Positions 25,960 to 35,546 of a stretch of DNA of 64,000 nucleotides are shown one piece after another. The notes beneath the pieces were generated by a model. It saw nothing but the letters and a program-made list of their open reading frames with translations. It searched no databases and was not told where the DNA came from. The translations under genes were made by a program, and so were the position numbers. How positions within the stretch are numbered: the first letter of the stretch is position 1; every line of letters starts with the position of its first letter. The stretch is taken from positions 186,001 to 250,000 of the forward strand of contig CAIOGZ010000018.1 of NCBI GenBank assembly GCA_903858015.1. The letters are read 5' to 3'. Source of the DNA: an uncultured cyanobacterium. GTDB taxonomy: Bacteria; Cyanobacteriota; Cyanobacteriia; PCC-6307; Cyanobiaceae.

Positions 25960-27471
25960 ATGGCACGTCAACAAGGCTGGTTTGCCCTGATCCTGGCCCT
26001 GGCCATCGCGGCCGCCGCCCTACTCGCTACCTATGGCCTCCAGCTGGGTCTCGACCTGCGCGGCGGCAGCCAACTCACCCTCCAGGTGCTGCCCGCCGGT
26101 GCGATTAAAAGTATCGACCAAGAGCAGCTGGAGTCGGTGAAGGATGTGCTGGAGCGCCGCATCAATGGCCTCGGTGTAGCCGAATCCACCCTCCAGACCG
26201 TGGGCAGCGATCAGCTGGTGCTGCAGCTACCGGGTGAACAGGATCCAAGCCGCGCCGCCAAGGTGCTGGGCAGTACGGCCCTGCTCGAGTTCCGGGCCCA
26301 GAAACCCGGCAGCGAGAAGGAGATGCAGGGGCTGCTGCCGCTCAAGCGCCAGCTAGAAGCCGTGCTGGCCGCCCGCCGGCCCGGTCCCAAGCCGGCTGCT
26401 ACCAACAGCCAATCGCCGCCGCAGCCCCCGAAGCTGCAGGAGCTTTCCGATGCCGAACGGGGCCAGGCGTTCACGGCCCTAGGGCTCAAGATTCCGCCCA
26501 CCAGCAGTGAGCTCGAACAACTAGAGGCCCTCCAGGTTGAAGTCAACCGTCGGGTTCTGAACCTCTACGGGCCGCCGCTGCTCACCGGCAAAGATCTCAC
26601 CAGCGCTGGCCGGGTCCAAGACCCCACCGGCAACGCCTGGGAAGTGACCCTGGGCTTCAACCGCGAGGGAGGGGAGAAGTTCGCCGCCCTCACCCAGTCG
26701 ATCGCGGGCAGCGGTCGGGTGCTGGGCATCGTGCTCGACGGCCGCTCAATCAGTGAAGCCACCGTCGGTCCCCAATTCAAAGCTGCCGGCATCGCCGGTG
26801 GTGCGGCCTCCATCACCGGCAACTTCAGCTCCGAGGAGGCCCGTGATCTCGAGGTACAGCTGCGGGGCGGTTCTTTGCCTTTACCGGTCAAGATTGTGGA
26901 GGTGCGCAGCATCGGACCATCGCTTGGGGCAGAAAACATCCGTAGCAGCCTGCTGGCTGGTCTGGCGGGCCTGCTGCTGGTCGCCTTGTTCATGATCTTG
27001 GTGTATCGATTGCCGGGTCTGGTGGCCGTGATCGCGCTCAGCCTCTATTCCTTGTTCAATCTGGCAATCTATGCGCTGATTCCTGTCACCCTCACCCTGC
27101 CGGGCATTGCCGGTTTCATCCTCTCGGTCGGTATGGCGGTGGATGCCAACGTGCTGATCTTTGAACGGGTGAAAGAGGAGCTGCGGAGCGGCAATACCTT
27201 GATACGTTCGATCGATACCGGTTTCTCCCTGGCCTTTTCCTCAATCCTCGATGGCCATGTCACCGGTTTGATCAGCTGCCTGGCCCTGTTTTTCCTTGGT
27301 ACTGGCCTGGTCAAGGGTTTCGCCGTGACCCTGGCGATCGGCCTCGTGCTCAGCCTGTTCACCGCCCTCACCTGCACCCGCACCCTGTTGAGGCTGTTGA
27401 TGGGTTATCCCGGCCTTCGCCGTCCCACCTACTTTCTACCCGCCCACGAACTGCCCGTCGGCAACGCCTGA
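25960..27471 (+). CDS. secD: Protein translocase subunit SecD
   Basis: 503 residues. The N-terminal helix (FALILALAIAAAALLATYGLQ) is followed by LGLDLRGGSQLTLQVL, the SecD hallmark. A large periplasmic/lumenal P1 domain carries ERRINGLGVAE. Five more helices include SLLAGLAGLLLVALFMILVY and VGMAVDANVLIFERVKEELRSG. SecDF uses the proton gradient to pull proteins out of the SecYEG channel; in cyanobacteria it works in plasma and thylakoid membranes. secF follows after 18 bp. Confidence 0.97.
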   Translation: MARQQGWFALILALAIAAAALLATYGLQLGLDLRGGSQLTLQVLPAGAIKSIDQEQLESVKDVLERRINGLGVAESTLQTVGSDQLVLQLPGEQDPSRAAKVLGSTALLEFRAQKPGSEKEMQGLLPLKRQLEAVLAARRPGPKPAATNSQSPPQPPKLQELSDAERGQAFTALGLKIPPTSSELEQLEALQVEVNRRVLNLYGPPLLTGKDLTSAGRVQDPTGNAWEVTLGFNREGGEKFAALTQSIAGSGRVLGIVLDGRSISEATVGPQFKAAGIAGGAASITGNFSSEEARDLEVQLRGGSLPLPVKIVEVRSIGPSLGAENIRSSLLAGLAGLLLVALFMILVYRLPGLVAVIALSLYSLFNLAIYALIPVTLTLPGIAGFILSVGMAVDANVLIFERVKEELRSGNTLIRSIDTGFSLAFSSILDGHVTGLISCLALFFLGTGLVKGFAVTLAIGLVLSLFTALTCTRTLLRLLMGYPGLRRPTYFLPAHELPVGNA

Positions 27472-27489
27472 GCCCACCCCCCTTCCCCC

Positions 27490-28503
27490 GTGACCGTCGC
27501 CCCTTCCTTGGTACCAGAGCCCCGCTTTCGCATCAATCGCCACCGCTGGCTGGCCTGGATCGGCTCTGGTCTGGCCTGCCTGCTCAGTCTGGTGGGGCTG
27601 GGGCTCTGCTGGTTGCATCCCTCAATCCGCTCGCCGCTCAAGCCCGGCCTTGATTTCACCGGCGGCACCCAGATCCAAGTTGTGCGGGCCTGCGGCTCGC
27701 CTAGCGCCAGCAGCGGCAGCAACAGCGACAGGGGAGCCAACCTTCCCTGCCCAGCGATCAGTGCCCCCCAGATCCAGCAGGAGCTAGCGCGCCTAGAGCT
27801 CAAGGCCGAAGGCTCCGATCAACTGCCGAACCTGGGCAGCACCAATGTGCAGGTGCTCGACAAGGGCCGTTCTGTGGTGCTGCGCCTGCCGGCCCTCAGC
27901 CCGGACCAGGGCAGTGCCGTGCTGGAGGATCTCAACCAGCGGATCGGCCCACTCCAGAAGACGGGTAGCTCAATCGACACGATTGGTCCCACCCTCGGAT
28001 CACGATTGCTGCAGGGCAGCCTCATCTCCCTGCTGGTTAGCTTCGTAGCCATTGCGGCCTACATTTCCTTCCGCTATAGCGGGGTATATGCCTTCCTGGC
28101 CCTGGTCTGCCTCGCCCACGATGTGCTGATCACCTGTGGTCTGTTCGCCTGGCTCGGCCTGTTGCGGGGCATTGAGGTGGATTCGTTGTTTGCCGTTTCC
28201 CTGATCACCGTAGCTGGCTATTCAGTCACCGATACTGTGGTGGTGTTTGACAGGATCCGGGAGCAGCGCAAGGCCCTTGCCCAGCTGCCCGTGGTCGACC
28301 AGGTGGATGTGGCGGTAGACGCCACCTTGACCCGCTCGCTTTACACTTCCCTCACCACCTTGCTACCGCTACTGGCCCTGCTCTTTTTCGGTGGCAGCAG
28401 CCTGTTCTGGTTCTCCGTCGCCCTGGCCGTCGGCATTGGCGTGGGCAGCTGGTCGAGCATCGGCATCGCCCCCACCCTCCTACCGCTGTTGGCCCGACGA
28501 TGA
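27490..28503 (+). CDS. secF: Protein translocase subunit SecF
   Basis: 337 residues from GTG at 27490. After the first helix comes KPGLDFTGGTQIQV, the SecF signature. The insert between residues about 70 and 95 (CGSPSASSGSNSDRG) is a low-complexity extra in the P1 region. Conserved helices include SLISLLVSFVAIAAYISFRY and SVTDTVVVFDRIRE. SecF partners SecD. Its stop overlaps the start of the next small membrane gene by 4 nt. Confidence 0.96.
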   Translation: MTVAPSLVPEPRFRINRHRWLAWIGSGLACLLSLVGLGLCWLHPSIRSPLKPGLDFTGGTQIQVVRACGSPSASSGSNSDRGANLPCPAISAPQIQQELARLELKAEGSDQLPNLGSTNVQVLDKGRSVVLRLPALSPDQGSAVLEDLNQRIGPLQKTGSSIDTIGPTLGSRLLQGSLISLLVSFVAIAAYISFRYSGVYAFLALVCLAHDVLITCGLFAWLGLLRGIEVDSLFAVSLITVAGYSVTDTVVVFDRIREQRKALAQLPVVDQVDVAVDATLTRSLYTSLTTLLPLLALLFFGGSSLFWFSVALAVGIGVGSWSSIGIAPTLLPLLARR

Positions 28504-28763
28504 CCTCCCAAGTTGATTCCCTGGCAGCGCACCAGCCAGGCTCCCTGCCGATTTCGCAGCGGCCAGGCAGGCTGCGAGGGCAACGGCTGCCCCTGGTGCC
28601 GCTGCTGCTGGCACTGCTAGCCCTCTTCGATTTGCGGGTGGAACTGCAGATTCTCCTCGACCACTTCACCTTCACCAGCCTGGCCGCAGCCCTGAGCTCC
28701 CACCTGCTGGCCGTGAGCGTGCTGCTGTTCACACCATCGCTGTTGCGCCGTTATCGGGGTTGA
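28500..28763 (+). CDS. Small two-helix membrane protein downstream of secF
   Basis: 87 residues, ATG overlapping the secF stop (ATGA). The basic N-terminus (about 30 residues) precedes LPLVPLLLALLALFDLRVELQILLDHFTFTSLAAALSSHLLAVSVLLF, that is, two likely helices with an acidic turn, and the tail ends RRYRG. I recall a short hydrophobic ORF in this place after secF in other picocyanobacteria but no named family. The translational coupling suggests a role at the membrane together with SecDF, which is inference. Its last 13 bp overlap the convergent permease gene. Confidence 0.65.
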   Translation: MTSQVDSLAAHQPGSLPISQRPGRLRGQRLPLVPLLLALLALFDLRVELQILLDHFTFTSLAAALSSHLLAVSVLLFTPSLLRRYRG

Positions 28764-29782
28764 GGATCACGACCCCCAAGCTGCCAGCGATCCATGATGT
28801 CGTGGACCAGCACCTCTTGGCAGAGCACCTGCAAAACCACCACCAAGGGCAGGGCCAGCAACAGACCAGGCAAACCGAGCAGGGCCCCTAGGCAAAGCTG
28901 GGCCATCAGCGCCACGGTGGGTAAGAGGTTGACGGTGCGACTGAGCAGAAAAGGGGTGAGCACAAAGGCTTCAGTATTTTGAAGCACCAGACGTAACAAC
29001 GCCACCTGCAGCATTTTGGCCGGAGATCCCAGCAGCAGGGCAACGGCCATCGGCAACAGGGTGGCGGCGGTGGGGCCGATGGTGGGCACAAAGGTGAGCA
29101 GGGCGCAGACCAGGGCACAGAGCAAGGCCAGCGGCACCTGCAACAGGGCAAGGCCAGCCCAACTGGCCAGAAACACCACCACCGCCGATAGGGTCATACC
29201 CGCTAACCAGCCGCCTAGGGCCTCGCGGCATTCGCTCATCAGCACCTGCACCCGCGGGCGGTAGAACGCAGGCGTTGCAGCCAGCAGCAGGCGCTGATGG
29301 CTGCGCGGATCGAGGGCCAGCAGCACCGCCAGCAGGGCGATCAGCAACATCTGCACCGTGCTATTCGCCGCCCCGCCAGCAAAGCCGAGCAACTGGCTGC
29401 CCAAGGGCTGGAGCCGATCCCAGGTGGCACCGCCAGCTAGTTGCAGCTCCAGCTGATGCAACTGGGGCACCTGGCCAAGCAGGGCCTGCAGGCGGGCGGG
29501 AAGCTGGGGAATCAGATGGCTTAGCACCTCGATCTGCTGCAGCACCTCAGGCAGCAATAGGGAGGTGAGCAACCAACCAACCACCGCCAGCACAACCAAC
29601 TCCAGGATCAGGGCCAGGGGCCGAGACAGGGGCAACCGCCGCCGCAGCAGGCAGATCGGCACATCCAAGGCCACGGCCAGCACCACAGCGCCGAACAGCA
29701 CTAGCAGCACCCAGCGCAGTTCCCAGGCCAACAAACCAAGCACCACAAGGGCTAACGCCCCGAGCAAAGTGCGGCCGCTCAT
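28751..29782 (-). CDS. AI-2E family transporter (first of two tandem copies)
   Basis: 343 residues with about eight helices. Family features: the N-terminal pair of helices (LLGALALVVLGLLAWELRWVLLVLFGAVVLAVALDVPI), a periplasmic amphipathic region, then VQVLMSECREALGGWLAGM and FVPTIGPTAATLLPMAVALL, and the end [32 protein letters not shown]01594 members include TqsA-type exporters and Na+(Li+)/H+ antiporters; substrate is unknown here. It overlaps the second copy by 4 nt and is the last gene of the psb28 cluster. Confidence 0.9.
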   Translation of the reverse strand: MSGRTLLGALALVVLGLLAWELRWVLLVLFGAVVLAVALDVPICLLRRRLPLSRPLALILELVVLAVVGWLLTSLLLPEVLQQIEVLSHLIPQLPARLQALLGQVPQLHQLELQLAGGATWDRLQPLGSQLLGFAGGAANSTVQMLLIALLAVLLALDPRSHQRLLLAATPAFYRPRVQVLMSECREALGGWLAGMTLSAVVVFLASWAGLALLQVPLALLCALVCALLTFVPTIGPTAATLLPMAVALLLGSPAKMLQVALLRLVLQNTEAFVLTPFLLSRTVNLLPTVALMAQLCLGALLGLPGLLLALPLVVVLQVLCQEVLVHDIMDRWQLGGRDPQPR

Positions 29783-30882
29783 GACACCCCAGCCTGCTGA
29801 TCCATAGCCGGCTGTGGGTGCCGGGGCGCCTGGTCCCAGCGATCAAGGATGTCATGCACCACTACCTCCCGCAGGATCACCTGCAGGCAGACCGCTAAAG
29901 GCAGGGCCAGCAACAGACCAAGAGGCCCAAACACCACCGTGAACAGCAATTGCGCCGAAAGAGTTAATCCTGGCAATAATCTTAGCTGGTGATGCATCAC
30001 CGAGGGGGTGATCAAATAGCTCTCAAGATTCTGCACGACCACATAAAGAGCCAGCACAGCCATGGACTTCCAGGGGGAATCCAGCAACGCCACCGACATC
30101 GGGAAGAGGGTGCTCAAGGTGGGTCCAACATTCGGAATGATGTTCAGCAGTCCGGCCAACACGGCATTAGCGGCCACCAGCCTTACCCCCAACAACGACA
30201 GCCCGATCGCCGCCAGGGTGCCCACGCACAGGGAGCTGATCAGCACGCCTCCCATCCAGGCACTAAGGGCCTCCCCGCATTGCAGCAACACCTCCCTGGC
30301 CCGACGTCGGTAGAAGGATGGCGTCAGCCGCAGCAGCGCTTCCCGATAGGCGCTGGGCTGGGCGGCCACCATCAGCGCCACCGCGACCACGAAGAGGGTT
30401 TTGAGCAAAGCCGTGCCCAGATTGCCCACCACTGCCACCAGCTTCAGGGTCCAGTCGCCGACGCCGCTGGTCAAGGTTGGGCTGGATTGAACCGAACCCG
30501 CGAGCTTCGGCAGCCAGTCCAGCCGCGCATCGGCACTGCCGTAGAGCATGCGGGAGATGCCCTGCAGGCCTTGATGGAGCAGGGTGAGCAGCTCGGCCCA
30601 GGCCTGCGGCAGTTTGTGGAGCAGCTCGGCGAACTGATCCACAAAGGGCGGCACAATCGCGGCCGCACCGATCGCCATCACCAGCACCAACGTCAGCAGG
30701 CTGAGCAGCAGGGCGAGGGAGCGGCTACAGGCGAGGCGATCCTGCACCCTGCCGATCAGGGTGCAGAGGGCCATGGCCAGCACCACCGCGGCAAACAAAA
30801 GAATGAGGGCCCCGCGCAAGCTCCAGAGCAGGAGTAGGGCTCCCACCAGGGCGATCAGGGCCAGCCATTGCCCGAAGTTCAC
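29779..30882 (-). CDS. AI-2E family transporter (second tandem copy)
   Basis: 367 residues and the same layout as its neighbour: [83 protein letters not shown] and [28 protein letters not shown]. The two proteins are clearly paralogous but well diverged, so the duplication is old. The start overlaps the psb28 stop and the stop overlaps the next start, each by 4 nt, indicating translational coupling. Confidence 0.9.
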   Translation of the reverse strand: MNFGQWLALIALVGALLLLWSLRGALILLFAAVVLAMALCTLIGRVQDRLACSRSLALLLSLLTLVLVMAIGAAAIVPPFVDQFAELLHKLPQAWAELLTLLHQGLQGISRMLYGSADARLDWLPKLAGSVQSSPTLTSGVGDWTLKLVAVVGNLGTALLKTLFVVAVALMVAAQPSAYREALLRLTPSFYRRRAREVLLQCGEALSAWMGGVLISSLCVGTLAAIGLSLLGVRLVAANAVLAGLLNIIPNVGPTLSTLFPMSVALLDSPWKSMAVLALYVVVQNLESYLITPSVMHHQLRLLPGLTLSAQLLFTVVFGPLGLLLALPLAVCLQVILREVVVHDILDRWDQAPRHPQPAMDQQAGVS

Positions 30883-31268
30883 CCGGCGGCTTCCCCATCA
30901 GCCAGCTCGTCGCCAGCCAACTCGTCGTCCGCCTGGCCGGAAAAGCCGAGGTCGTGGCTGCCTGCGTAGCGCTGGGCAAAGCGCATGAATCGATCGAAAT
31001 CTTCACTGTTCTTCCAGGTATAGGTCGCTTCGATGGCACTGGCCCTGCCGTTCACAAACCGTGCCTTCACCTCCCGGCTCACCAGTTCTCCCTCGTCATC
31101 CACCAGGAACATGCCGGTGATATCGCCCATCGCTTCAGGGGCGAGGGCATCCGGTTCCTCGAACACAAATAGGGCTTGGCCAGTGCGTCCGTCGCGGGAG
31201 CGGGTGAGCCGGATGTCCGGCACGACCGGTTCGTCCACTCCCCGGAAGAACTGTATGGCGGCGGCCAT
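30879..31268 (-). CDS. psb28: Photosystem II assembly factor Psb28
   Basis: 129 residues (usual 110-115). It opens [26 protein letters not shown], the Psb28 signature, with [29 protein letters not shown] and [22 protein letters not shown]. Psb28 binds the cytoplasmic side of PSII assembly intermediates near CP47 and Qb and protects them. The last 20 residues form an acidic tail ([17 protein letters not shown]) made by a short repeat, longer than in typical homologues. It is the first gene of an overlapping three-gene cluster with two permeases. Confidence 0.95.
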   Translation of the reverse strand: MAAAIQFFRGVDEPVVPDIRLTRSRDGRTGQALFVFEEPDALAPEAMGDITGMFLVDDEGELVSREVKARFVNGRASAIEATYTWKNSEDFDRFMRFAQRYAGSHDLGFSGQADDELAGDELADGEAAG

Positions 31269-31432
31269 GGCTGGAAATCAAAGTTCGATCCTAGGCAGTG
31301 GGCCCACGGCGATCGATCTCGGAGCGGTGGCCCGTGGGTTGGGGACTGGCAGCTCGAACAGGCGTGGCGGCGAAGGAAGTCCCGATGACATAGTGGCCTC
31401 AAGCAGAAGCCCCTACGGCCAGCCCCCTTCCG

Positions 31433-32176
31433 ATGCTCTCCGGTTCACCGGTCTCCCGAAGCCTCGCGGCGGATCAGCTGCTGGAGCGCTTTCTCACCGG
31501 TTCGCCCCGACAGCGCCGCAGCCTGATTGCGAACCTGCAGGAGCGGGCCCAGGAGTTGCTCCCCCTGCTCGACTCCCAGCTTGATGGGTTTGATGCCACC
31601 GGCGAAGACTGGGGCTGTGGCTTCCTGTTACAGCTGTTGGTTGCCAGCGATCCCCAGCGGCGCGATGCCTTGCTGGCCCGCCAACCCTGCGGCTGGCTTG
31701 CAACCCCCAGCGGCAGCGGCATCGATTACGCCCCGCTGCAACGGCAGCTGTTGCTGCAGTCCTACGAGGCTGCCGATCGGCTCACCAGCGAGCATTTGCG
31801 CCAGTTGGCTGGGCCCGATGCGGTCAGTCGGGGCTACGTGTATTACACCGAGGTGGCGCGGATGCCGGCCCCCGACCTCGAAAGTCTGGATCGTCTCTGG
31901 CTGGTTTACTCCCGCGGCCGCTTCGGTTTTTCGGTGCAAGGCCGCCTCTTAGCCGCCTGCGGGGGCCAATATGACCGGCTCTGGCCGCGCTTGGGTTGGA
32001 AGCAGAGTGGGATCTGGACGCGCTACCCCAACGCCTTCACCTGGTCACTGGAAGCTCCCGATGGGCACTTGCCGCTGGTCAACCAGCTGCGGGGTGTCCG
32101 CCTGATGGATGCGCTCCTACAGCACCCTGCCTTAGCTCGACGCATTTCTGCCGCCAGCGCCCTGGGCACGGGCTAG
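31433..32176 (+). CDS. gun4: GUN4-domain protein
   Basis: 247 residues. An N-terminal helical bundle (residues about 10-100) precedes the GUN4 core: EAADRLTSEHLRQLAG, then the region up to WPRLGWKQSGIWTRYPNAFTWSLEAPDGHLPLVNQLRGVRLMDALL. GUN4 binds protoporphyrin IX and Mg-protoporphyrin and activates Mg-chelatase, the first committed step to chlorophyll. The two-domain layout corresponds to cyanobacterial Gun4. Divergent from psb28 with a 164-bp gap, so PSII assembly and chlorophyll synthesis share an intergenic region. Confidence 0.9.
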   Translation: MLSGSPVSRSLAADQLLERFLTGSPRQRRSLIANLQERAQELLPLLDSQLDGFDATGEDWGCGFLLQLLVASDPQRRDALLARQPCGWLATPSGSGIDYAPLQRQLLLQSYEAADRLTSEHLRQLAGPDAVSRGYVYYTEVARMPAPDLESLDRLWLVYSRGRFGFSVQGRLLAACGGQYDRLWPRLGWKQSGIWTRYPNAFTWSLEAPDGHLPLVNQLRGVRLMDALLQHPALARRISAASALGTG

Positions 32177-32305
32177 GGTCAGAAAGGGATTCAACACACC
32201 TGCGAATTCACAGCACCCTGGGAACACCCTTGCTGCCCAGGAGCTCAAATCGAAGCTCCCTCCCCGACTTCGGCCCTTGCCCTACAGGAATTTGTACCTA
32301 CGGGG

Positions 32306-32809
32306 ATGCCGCGCCTGCCCAAGCCACCCTTGCCTGATCCGGTCCGGCCCCAGCACCGACGTCTTGGCCTCCCGGCCAACGCCAGGGTGCTGCGCTGGAC
32401 CGACTACATCACGCCTTCCACCCTCCACTTAGCCCCGCTGCTGGAGCTCCTGCTTGAGCCGATCGCCCGCGGCCATGCCCTGGGGAAGCTGCAGCTAGGC
32501 CTCCAGGAGGTCTTAGTCAACGCCGTACGCCACGGCAACGGCTGTGATCCAGCCAAATGCCTGAGGGTGCGCCGCATCGTCACCCCCCGCTGGGTGGTGT
32601 GGCAAGTGCAAGACGAAGGCCAGGGGTTGCCCTTGCAGCAGCGCTTGGCCCGTCTCCCGGATTGCGCCGAGGCCCGTTGCGGCCGCGGCCTGTTCCTGAT
32701 TCACCATTGTTTCGACGACGTGCGCTGGAGCCCCCGCGGCAACCGGCTGCAGGTGGCTGTGCAGCGCAGCCGCCTCAACGGCCGTGCTCTGGGCAACCCG
32801 GATCCTTGA
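32306..32809 (+). CDS. RsbW-like HATPase (anti-sigma/serine kinase type)
   Basis: 167 residues, start ATG at 32306. A GHKL ATP-binding fold is visible: the N-box LGLQEVLVNAVRHGN, G1 VQDEGQGLPL and G2 RGLFLIHHCFDDVRW. Such single-domain proteins act as anti-sigma factors or switch kinases in partner-switching systems with STAS and PP2C proteins. No such partner is encoded next to it. The last 35 bp overlap the convergent DUF6439-like gene. A later start is possible because the first 30 residues are Pro/Arg-rich. Confidence 0.82.
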   Translation: MPRLPKPPLPDPVRPQHRRLGLPANARVLRWTDYITPSTLHLAPLLELLLEPIARGHALGKLQLGLQEVLVNAVRHGNGCDPAKCLRVRRIVTPRWVVWQVQDEGQGLPLQQRLARLPDCAEARCGRGLFLIHHCFDDVRWSPRGNRLQVAVQRSRLNGRALGNPDP

Positions 32810-33152
32810 GTTCACCCTGCAGCCAGGCCAAGGCGTTGGCCGTCAGGGCGATGGCCCGCTGCCGCGCTTCATTGGAAGTAGCTCGGGCTGGGGCATCGGC
32901 CGCCAGCAGCTGCACCAACGCCCCCGCCAGCTGTTCGGCCGCCCGACGGGGTCGTTGGCCCTTCAGCGCATGCCAATCGCGATCGCCGATGGCCAGGCTG
33001 CGCTGCAGGGCTTCCGCCAATGGCAGGCTTTCCTGGGGCCAGCCCGGGCCGCGCTGCCGTAGACGGTCCTCCAGCGCCGGCGGCTGGGCTGGCGGCTCAA
33101 CGCCCTGATCCGTTCGTTGTTCCACTAGACGATTTGCCCTGGCCTCGACCAT
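32775..33152 (-). CDS. Small conserved cyanobacterial protein (DUF6439-like)
   Basis: 125 residues from ATG at 33152 (MVEARANRLVEQRTDQG). The centre ESLPLAEALQRSLAIGDRDWHALKGQRPRRAAEQLAGALVQLL and the end TANALAWLQGELKDPGCPEHGR are helical and look strongly conserved. I associate it with DUF6439 of picocyanobacteria, from memory only. The open frame continues to 33947 but that part is not credible. The start is only 9 bp from the divergent 33162 gene, and the end overlaps the HATPase gene. Confidence 0.65.
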   Translation of the reverse strand: MVEARANRLVEQRTDQGVEPPAQPPALEDRLRQRGPGWPQESLPLAEALQRSLAIGDRDWHALKGQRPRRAAEQLAGALVQLLAADAPARATSNEARQRAIALTANALAWLQGELKDPGCPEHGR

Positions 33153-33161
33153 CCTGACCTG

Positions 33162-33458
33162 ATGAGTCGCCCATTCCGACGCCCCTCGCCGCGCCGGCCC
33201 CAGATCCGGCGCCAACCTCCCCTGCCGCGCGGCCCGCGGCTGCTGCACCACCTTGGTCAACTGCATGGCCTGGCGGCCGGCCAAGGGGGCAGTGGAGCTG
33301 CGGCCCGGCGGCGACGCCAGCATCTGGCCATGGCCCAGCGCCTGCTCGATCCCCTGCCTGGGGCTCTCCTTCCCCCCCAGGCGGGCAGTGAGCTGTTTTG
33401 GCGCGCCCTGCGCTGGGGTGGGGCAGGCCTGCTGGTAGCTCGCCTGCTGGCCCCCTGA
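33162..33458 (+). CDS. Small basic protein of unknown function
   Basis: 98 residues starting MSRPFRRPSPRRPQIRRQPP, highly Arg/Pro-rich, followed by LLHHLGQLHGLAAGQGGSGAAARRRRQ and a C-terminal weakly hydrophobic end (LFWRALRWGGAGLLVARLLAP). No known family. It begins 9 bp from the divergent DUF6439-like gene, a shared-promoter arrangement. The high GC makes chance ORFs common, so its reality is only moderately supported. Confidence 0.45.
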   Translation: MSRPFRRPSPRRPQIRRQPPLPRGPRLLHHLGQLHGLAAGQGGSGAAARRRRQHLAMAQRLLDPLPGALLPPQAGSELFWRALRWGGAGLLVARLLAP

Positions 33459-33660
33459 GGCCCTGGCAGAGGCTGGGCAGAACCGCGCCAGGCCTGGGCT
33501 GGGTTTGGCTCGAGTGGCCAGGAAGCAGGCCGAATCAGCGCCACAGCCGGAGCAGAGCAGCAACGCCTGCGCTACGGACTGGGCCGATGTTGCCCAGGAA
33601 ACCCTCAAATCAGTAGCTGCTGCTACAGAATGAATGAAGCCGTTGGCTTCCAGATTCGCC

Positions 33661-33927
33661 ATGACCAGCTCCAATCCCAGCCCGCAGTTCGCCCCCGGTC
33701 CGGGGAGGGCCGCCACCAACCTCCAGCGCGACCGCCTGTTCGTGGCCTGGATTCGGGCCCGCCAACAGCAAGCCCACCGCCGGAATGCCCTGTTGCACGG
33801 CATCCAGGCCCAGCCCGATCCGAGTGAGGCGGCCGGCATCGCAGGCCCGATTACCGCCTGGGCTGAAGGCCATGCCCGCGACAAGCGTCGCCACGCCAAT
33901 TCGATCGCCCAGCTGCGTCGAGCCTGA
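33661..33927 (+). CDS. Small hypothetical protein
   Basis: 88 residues from ATG at 33661 (an ATG at 33634 adds nine). Sequence LQRDRLFVAWIRARQQQAHRRNALLHGIQ is a likely long amphipathic helix, and ITAWAEGHARDKRRHANSIAQLRR a second. No signal peptide and no recognised domain. Codon use resembles that of its neighbours. It ends shortly before the glnA terminator on the opposite strand. Confidence 0.5.
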   Translation: MTSSNPSPQFAPGPGRAATNLQRDRLFVAWIRARQQQAHRRNALLHGIQAQPDPSEAAGIAGPITAWAEGHARDKRRHANSIAQLRRA

Positions 33928-33995
33928 GCGAGCTCACGGGTGCCCAACTGGAGTCAAGGCCTTAGCCCAGTCAGAACTCCAAGTCGGGGCCCCAC

Positions 33996-34023
33996 AAAAA
34001 AGCCCCCGCCGATGCGGCGGAGG
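33996..34023 (-). terminator. Intrinsic terminator of glnA
   Basis: On the minus strand, CCTCCGCCG-CAT-CGGCGGGGG is followed by CTTTTTTG: a GC-rich stem of about 8-9 bp with a six-T run. It is placed about 60 bp after the glnA stop and is the clearest Rho-independent terminator in the window. Confidence 0.88.
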
Positions 34024-34083
34024 CGGATCGGGGGGGCAAGGGCCTCCTGGCACCGGATTGCAGGCCTGCTCAGCAGATGTTGA

Positions 34084-35502
34084 TCAAGCGTCGTAATACA
34101 TGCTGAATTCGTGGGGGTGGGGCCGCTGGCGCAGCTGCTGGACTTCCTCGTATTTGAGGTCAATCCAGTTGTCAATGAAGTCGTCGGTGAACACGCCCCC
34201 GGCCAGCAGATAGTCCTTGTCGGCCTTGAGGGCTTCGAGGGCACCGTTGAGCGAGGCTGGCACGGTGGCAATTTTGGCCAGCTCTTCGGCCGAAAGCTCA
34301 AACAAATCCACGTCGGTGCCATCGCCTGGATCGATCTGGTTCTTGATGCCATCAAGACCTGCCATCAGCATGGCGGCGAAGGCGATGTAGGGATTCGCCA
34401 AGGCATCACCGGAGCGAAATTCCAGCCGCTTGGCCTTGGGGCTGGGGCCGGTGAGTGGAATCCGCACGGCCGCCGAACGGTTGCCCTGGGAGTAGACCAG
34501 ATTGACGGGGGCTTCGAAACCAGGCACCAAGCGCTTGTAGCTGTTGGTGGTGGGGTTGGTGAAGGCCAGGAAGCTGGGGGCATGCTTGAGCAGGCCGCCG
34601 ATGTACCAGCGGGCGGTCTGGGAGAGGTTGGCGTAGGTGCCTTCGCCGAAGAACAAGGGTTGGCCTCCCTTCCAAAGGCTCTGGTGCACATGCATGCCGC
34701 TGCCATTATCGGCAAACACCGGCTTGGGCATGAAGGTGGCAGTTTTACCATACTTCCTGGCAACATTGCGCACGACATATTTGTAAATCATCACGTTATC
34801 GGCAGCACTGATCAACTCAGAAAACTTGATCCCGAGTTCATGCTGGGCCGTAGCTACTTCGTGGTGTTGCTTCTCGATTGGCACCCCGAGCGAACCCATC
34901 GTCAAAAGCATCTCGCTGCGGATGTCCTGGAGGGTGTCGTTTGGGGAGACGGGGAAGTAGCCTTCCTTAAGGAGAATTTTATAGCCGAGGTTGCCGCCTT
35001 CTTCGGTTCGATCGGTATTCCAGGCTGCTTCAATCGAATCCACCTGGTAGAAGCTGCCGCCATTACCACTCTTGTAGCGCACGTCATCGAAGATGAAGAA
35101 CTCCGGTTCCGGGCCGAAGTAGGCGGTGTCGGCTAGGCCGGTGGAAGCCAGGTAGTCGAGGGCCTTTTGGGCCAGGGCCCGGGGGCAGCGGCTGTAGGGC
35201 TGACCGCTGCGGGGCTCCTGAATCGAACAGATCAGACTGAGGGTCTTGTGGCTGTAAAAGGGGTCATACCAGGCGGTGTTCGGATCCGGCACCATCGCCA
35301 TGTCGGACTCGTTGATCGCTTTCCAGCCCCGAATAGAGGAGCCGTCGAAGGCGACTCCGTCGGTGAAGGAGCTCTCATCGATGAGGTCGTTGCAGACGGT
35401 GAGGTGCTGCCACTTGCCGTGCAGATCAACGAATTTCAGGTCGATCAGTTCAATGCTCTCGTCCTTGATCTGACGAAGGACGTCTTGAGCTGTCTTGGCC
35501 AT
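34084..35502 (-). CDS. glnA: Glutamine synthetase, type I
   Basis: 472 residues from ATG at 35502 ([17 protein letters not shown]). Signatures: [54 protein letters not shown] and NRSAAVRIP with the active-site metal and ammonia residues. The adenylylation-type loop is replaced by [34 protein letters not shown]; cyanobacterial GS is controlled by inactivating-factor proteins rather than by adenylylation. It makes glutamine from ammonium and glutamate, the entry of the GS-GOGAT cycle. It has an NtcA-type promoter upstream and an intrinsic terminator downstream. Confidence 0.98.
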   Translation of the reverse strand: MAKTAQDVLRQIKDESIELIDLKFVDLHGKWQHLTVCNDLIDESSFTDGVAFDGSSIRGWKAINESDMAMVPDPNTAWYDPFYSHKTLSLICSIQEPRSGQPYSRCPRALAQKALDYLASTGLADTAYFGPEPEFFIFDDVRYKSGNGGSFYQVDSIEAAWNTDRTEEGGNLGYKILLKEGYFPVSPNDTLQDIRSEMLLTMGSLGVPIEKQHHEVATAQHELGIKFSELISAADNVMIYKYVVRNVARKYGKTATFMPKPVFADNGSGMHVHQSLWKGGQPLFFGEGTYANLSQTARWYIGGLLKHAPSFLAFTNPTTNSYKRLVPGFEAPVNLVYSQGNRSAAVRIPLTGPSPKAKRLEFRSGDALANPYIAFAAMLMAGLDGIKNQIDPGDGTDVDLFELSAEELAKIATVPASLNGALEALKADKDYLLAGGVFTDDFIDNWIDLKYEEVQQLRQRPHPHEFSMYYDA

Positions 35503-35546
35503 GAAGGTTGCTACAGAGGAAGGGGCGACCGGCTCGCCAGCGGCGG

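Noticed and set aside
35503-35546. A glutamine riboswitch in the glnA leader
   Set aside because: The leader from the predicted start is only about 40 nt and lacks the conserved glnA-motif sequences.
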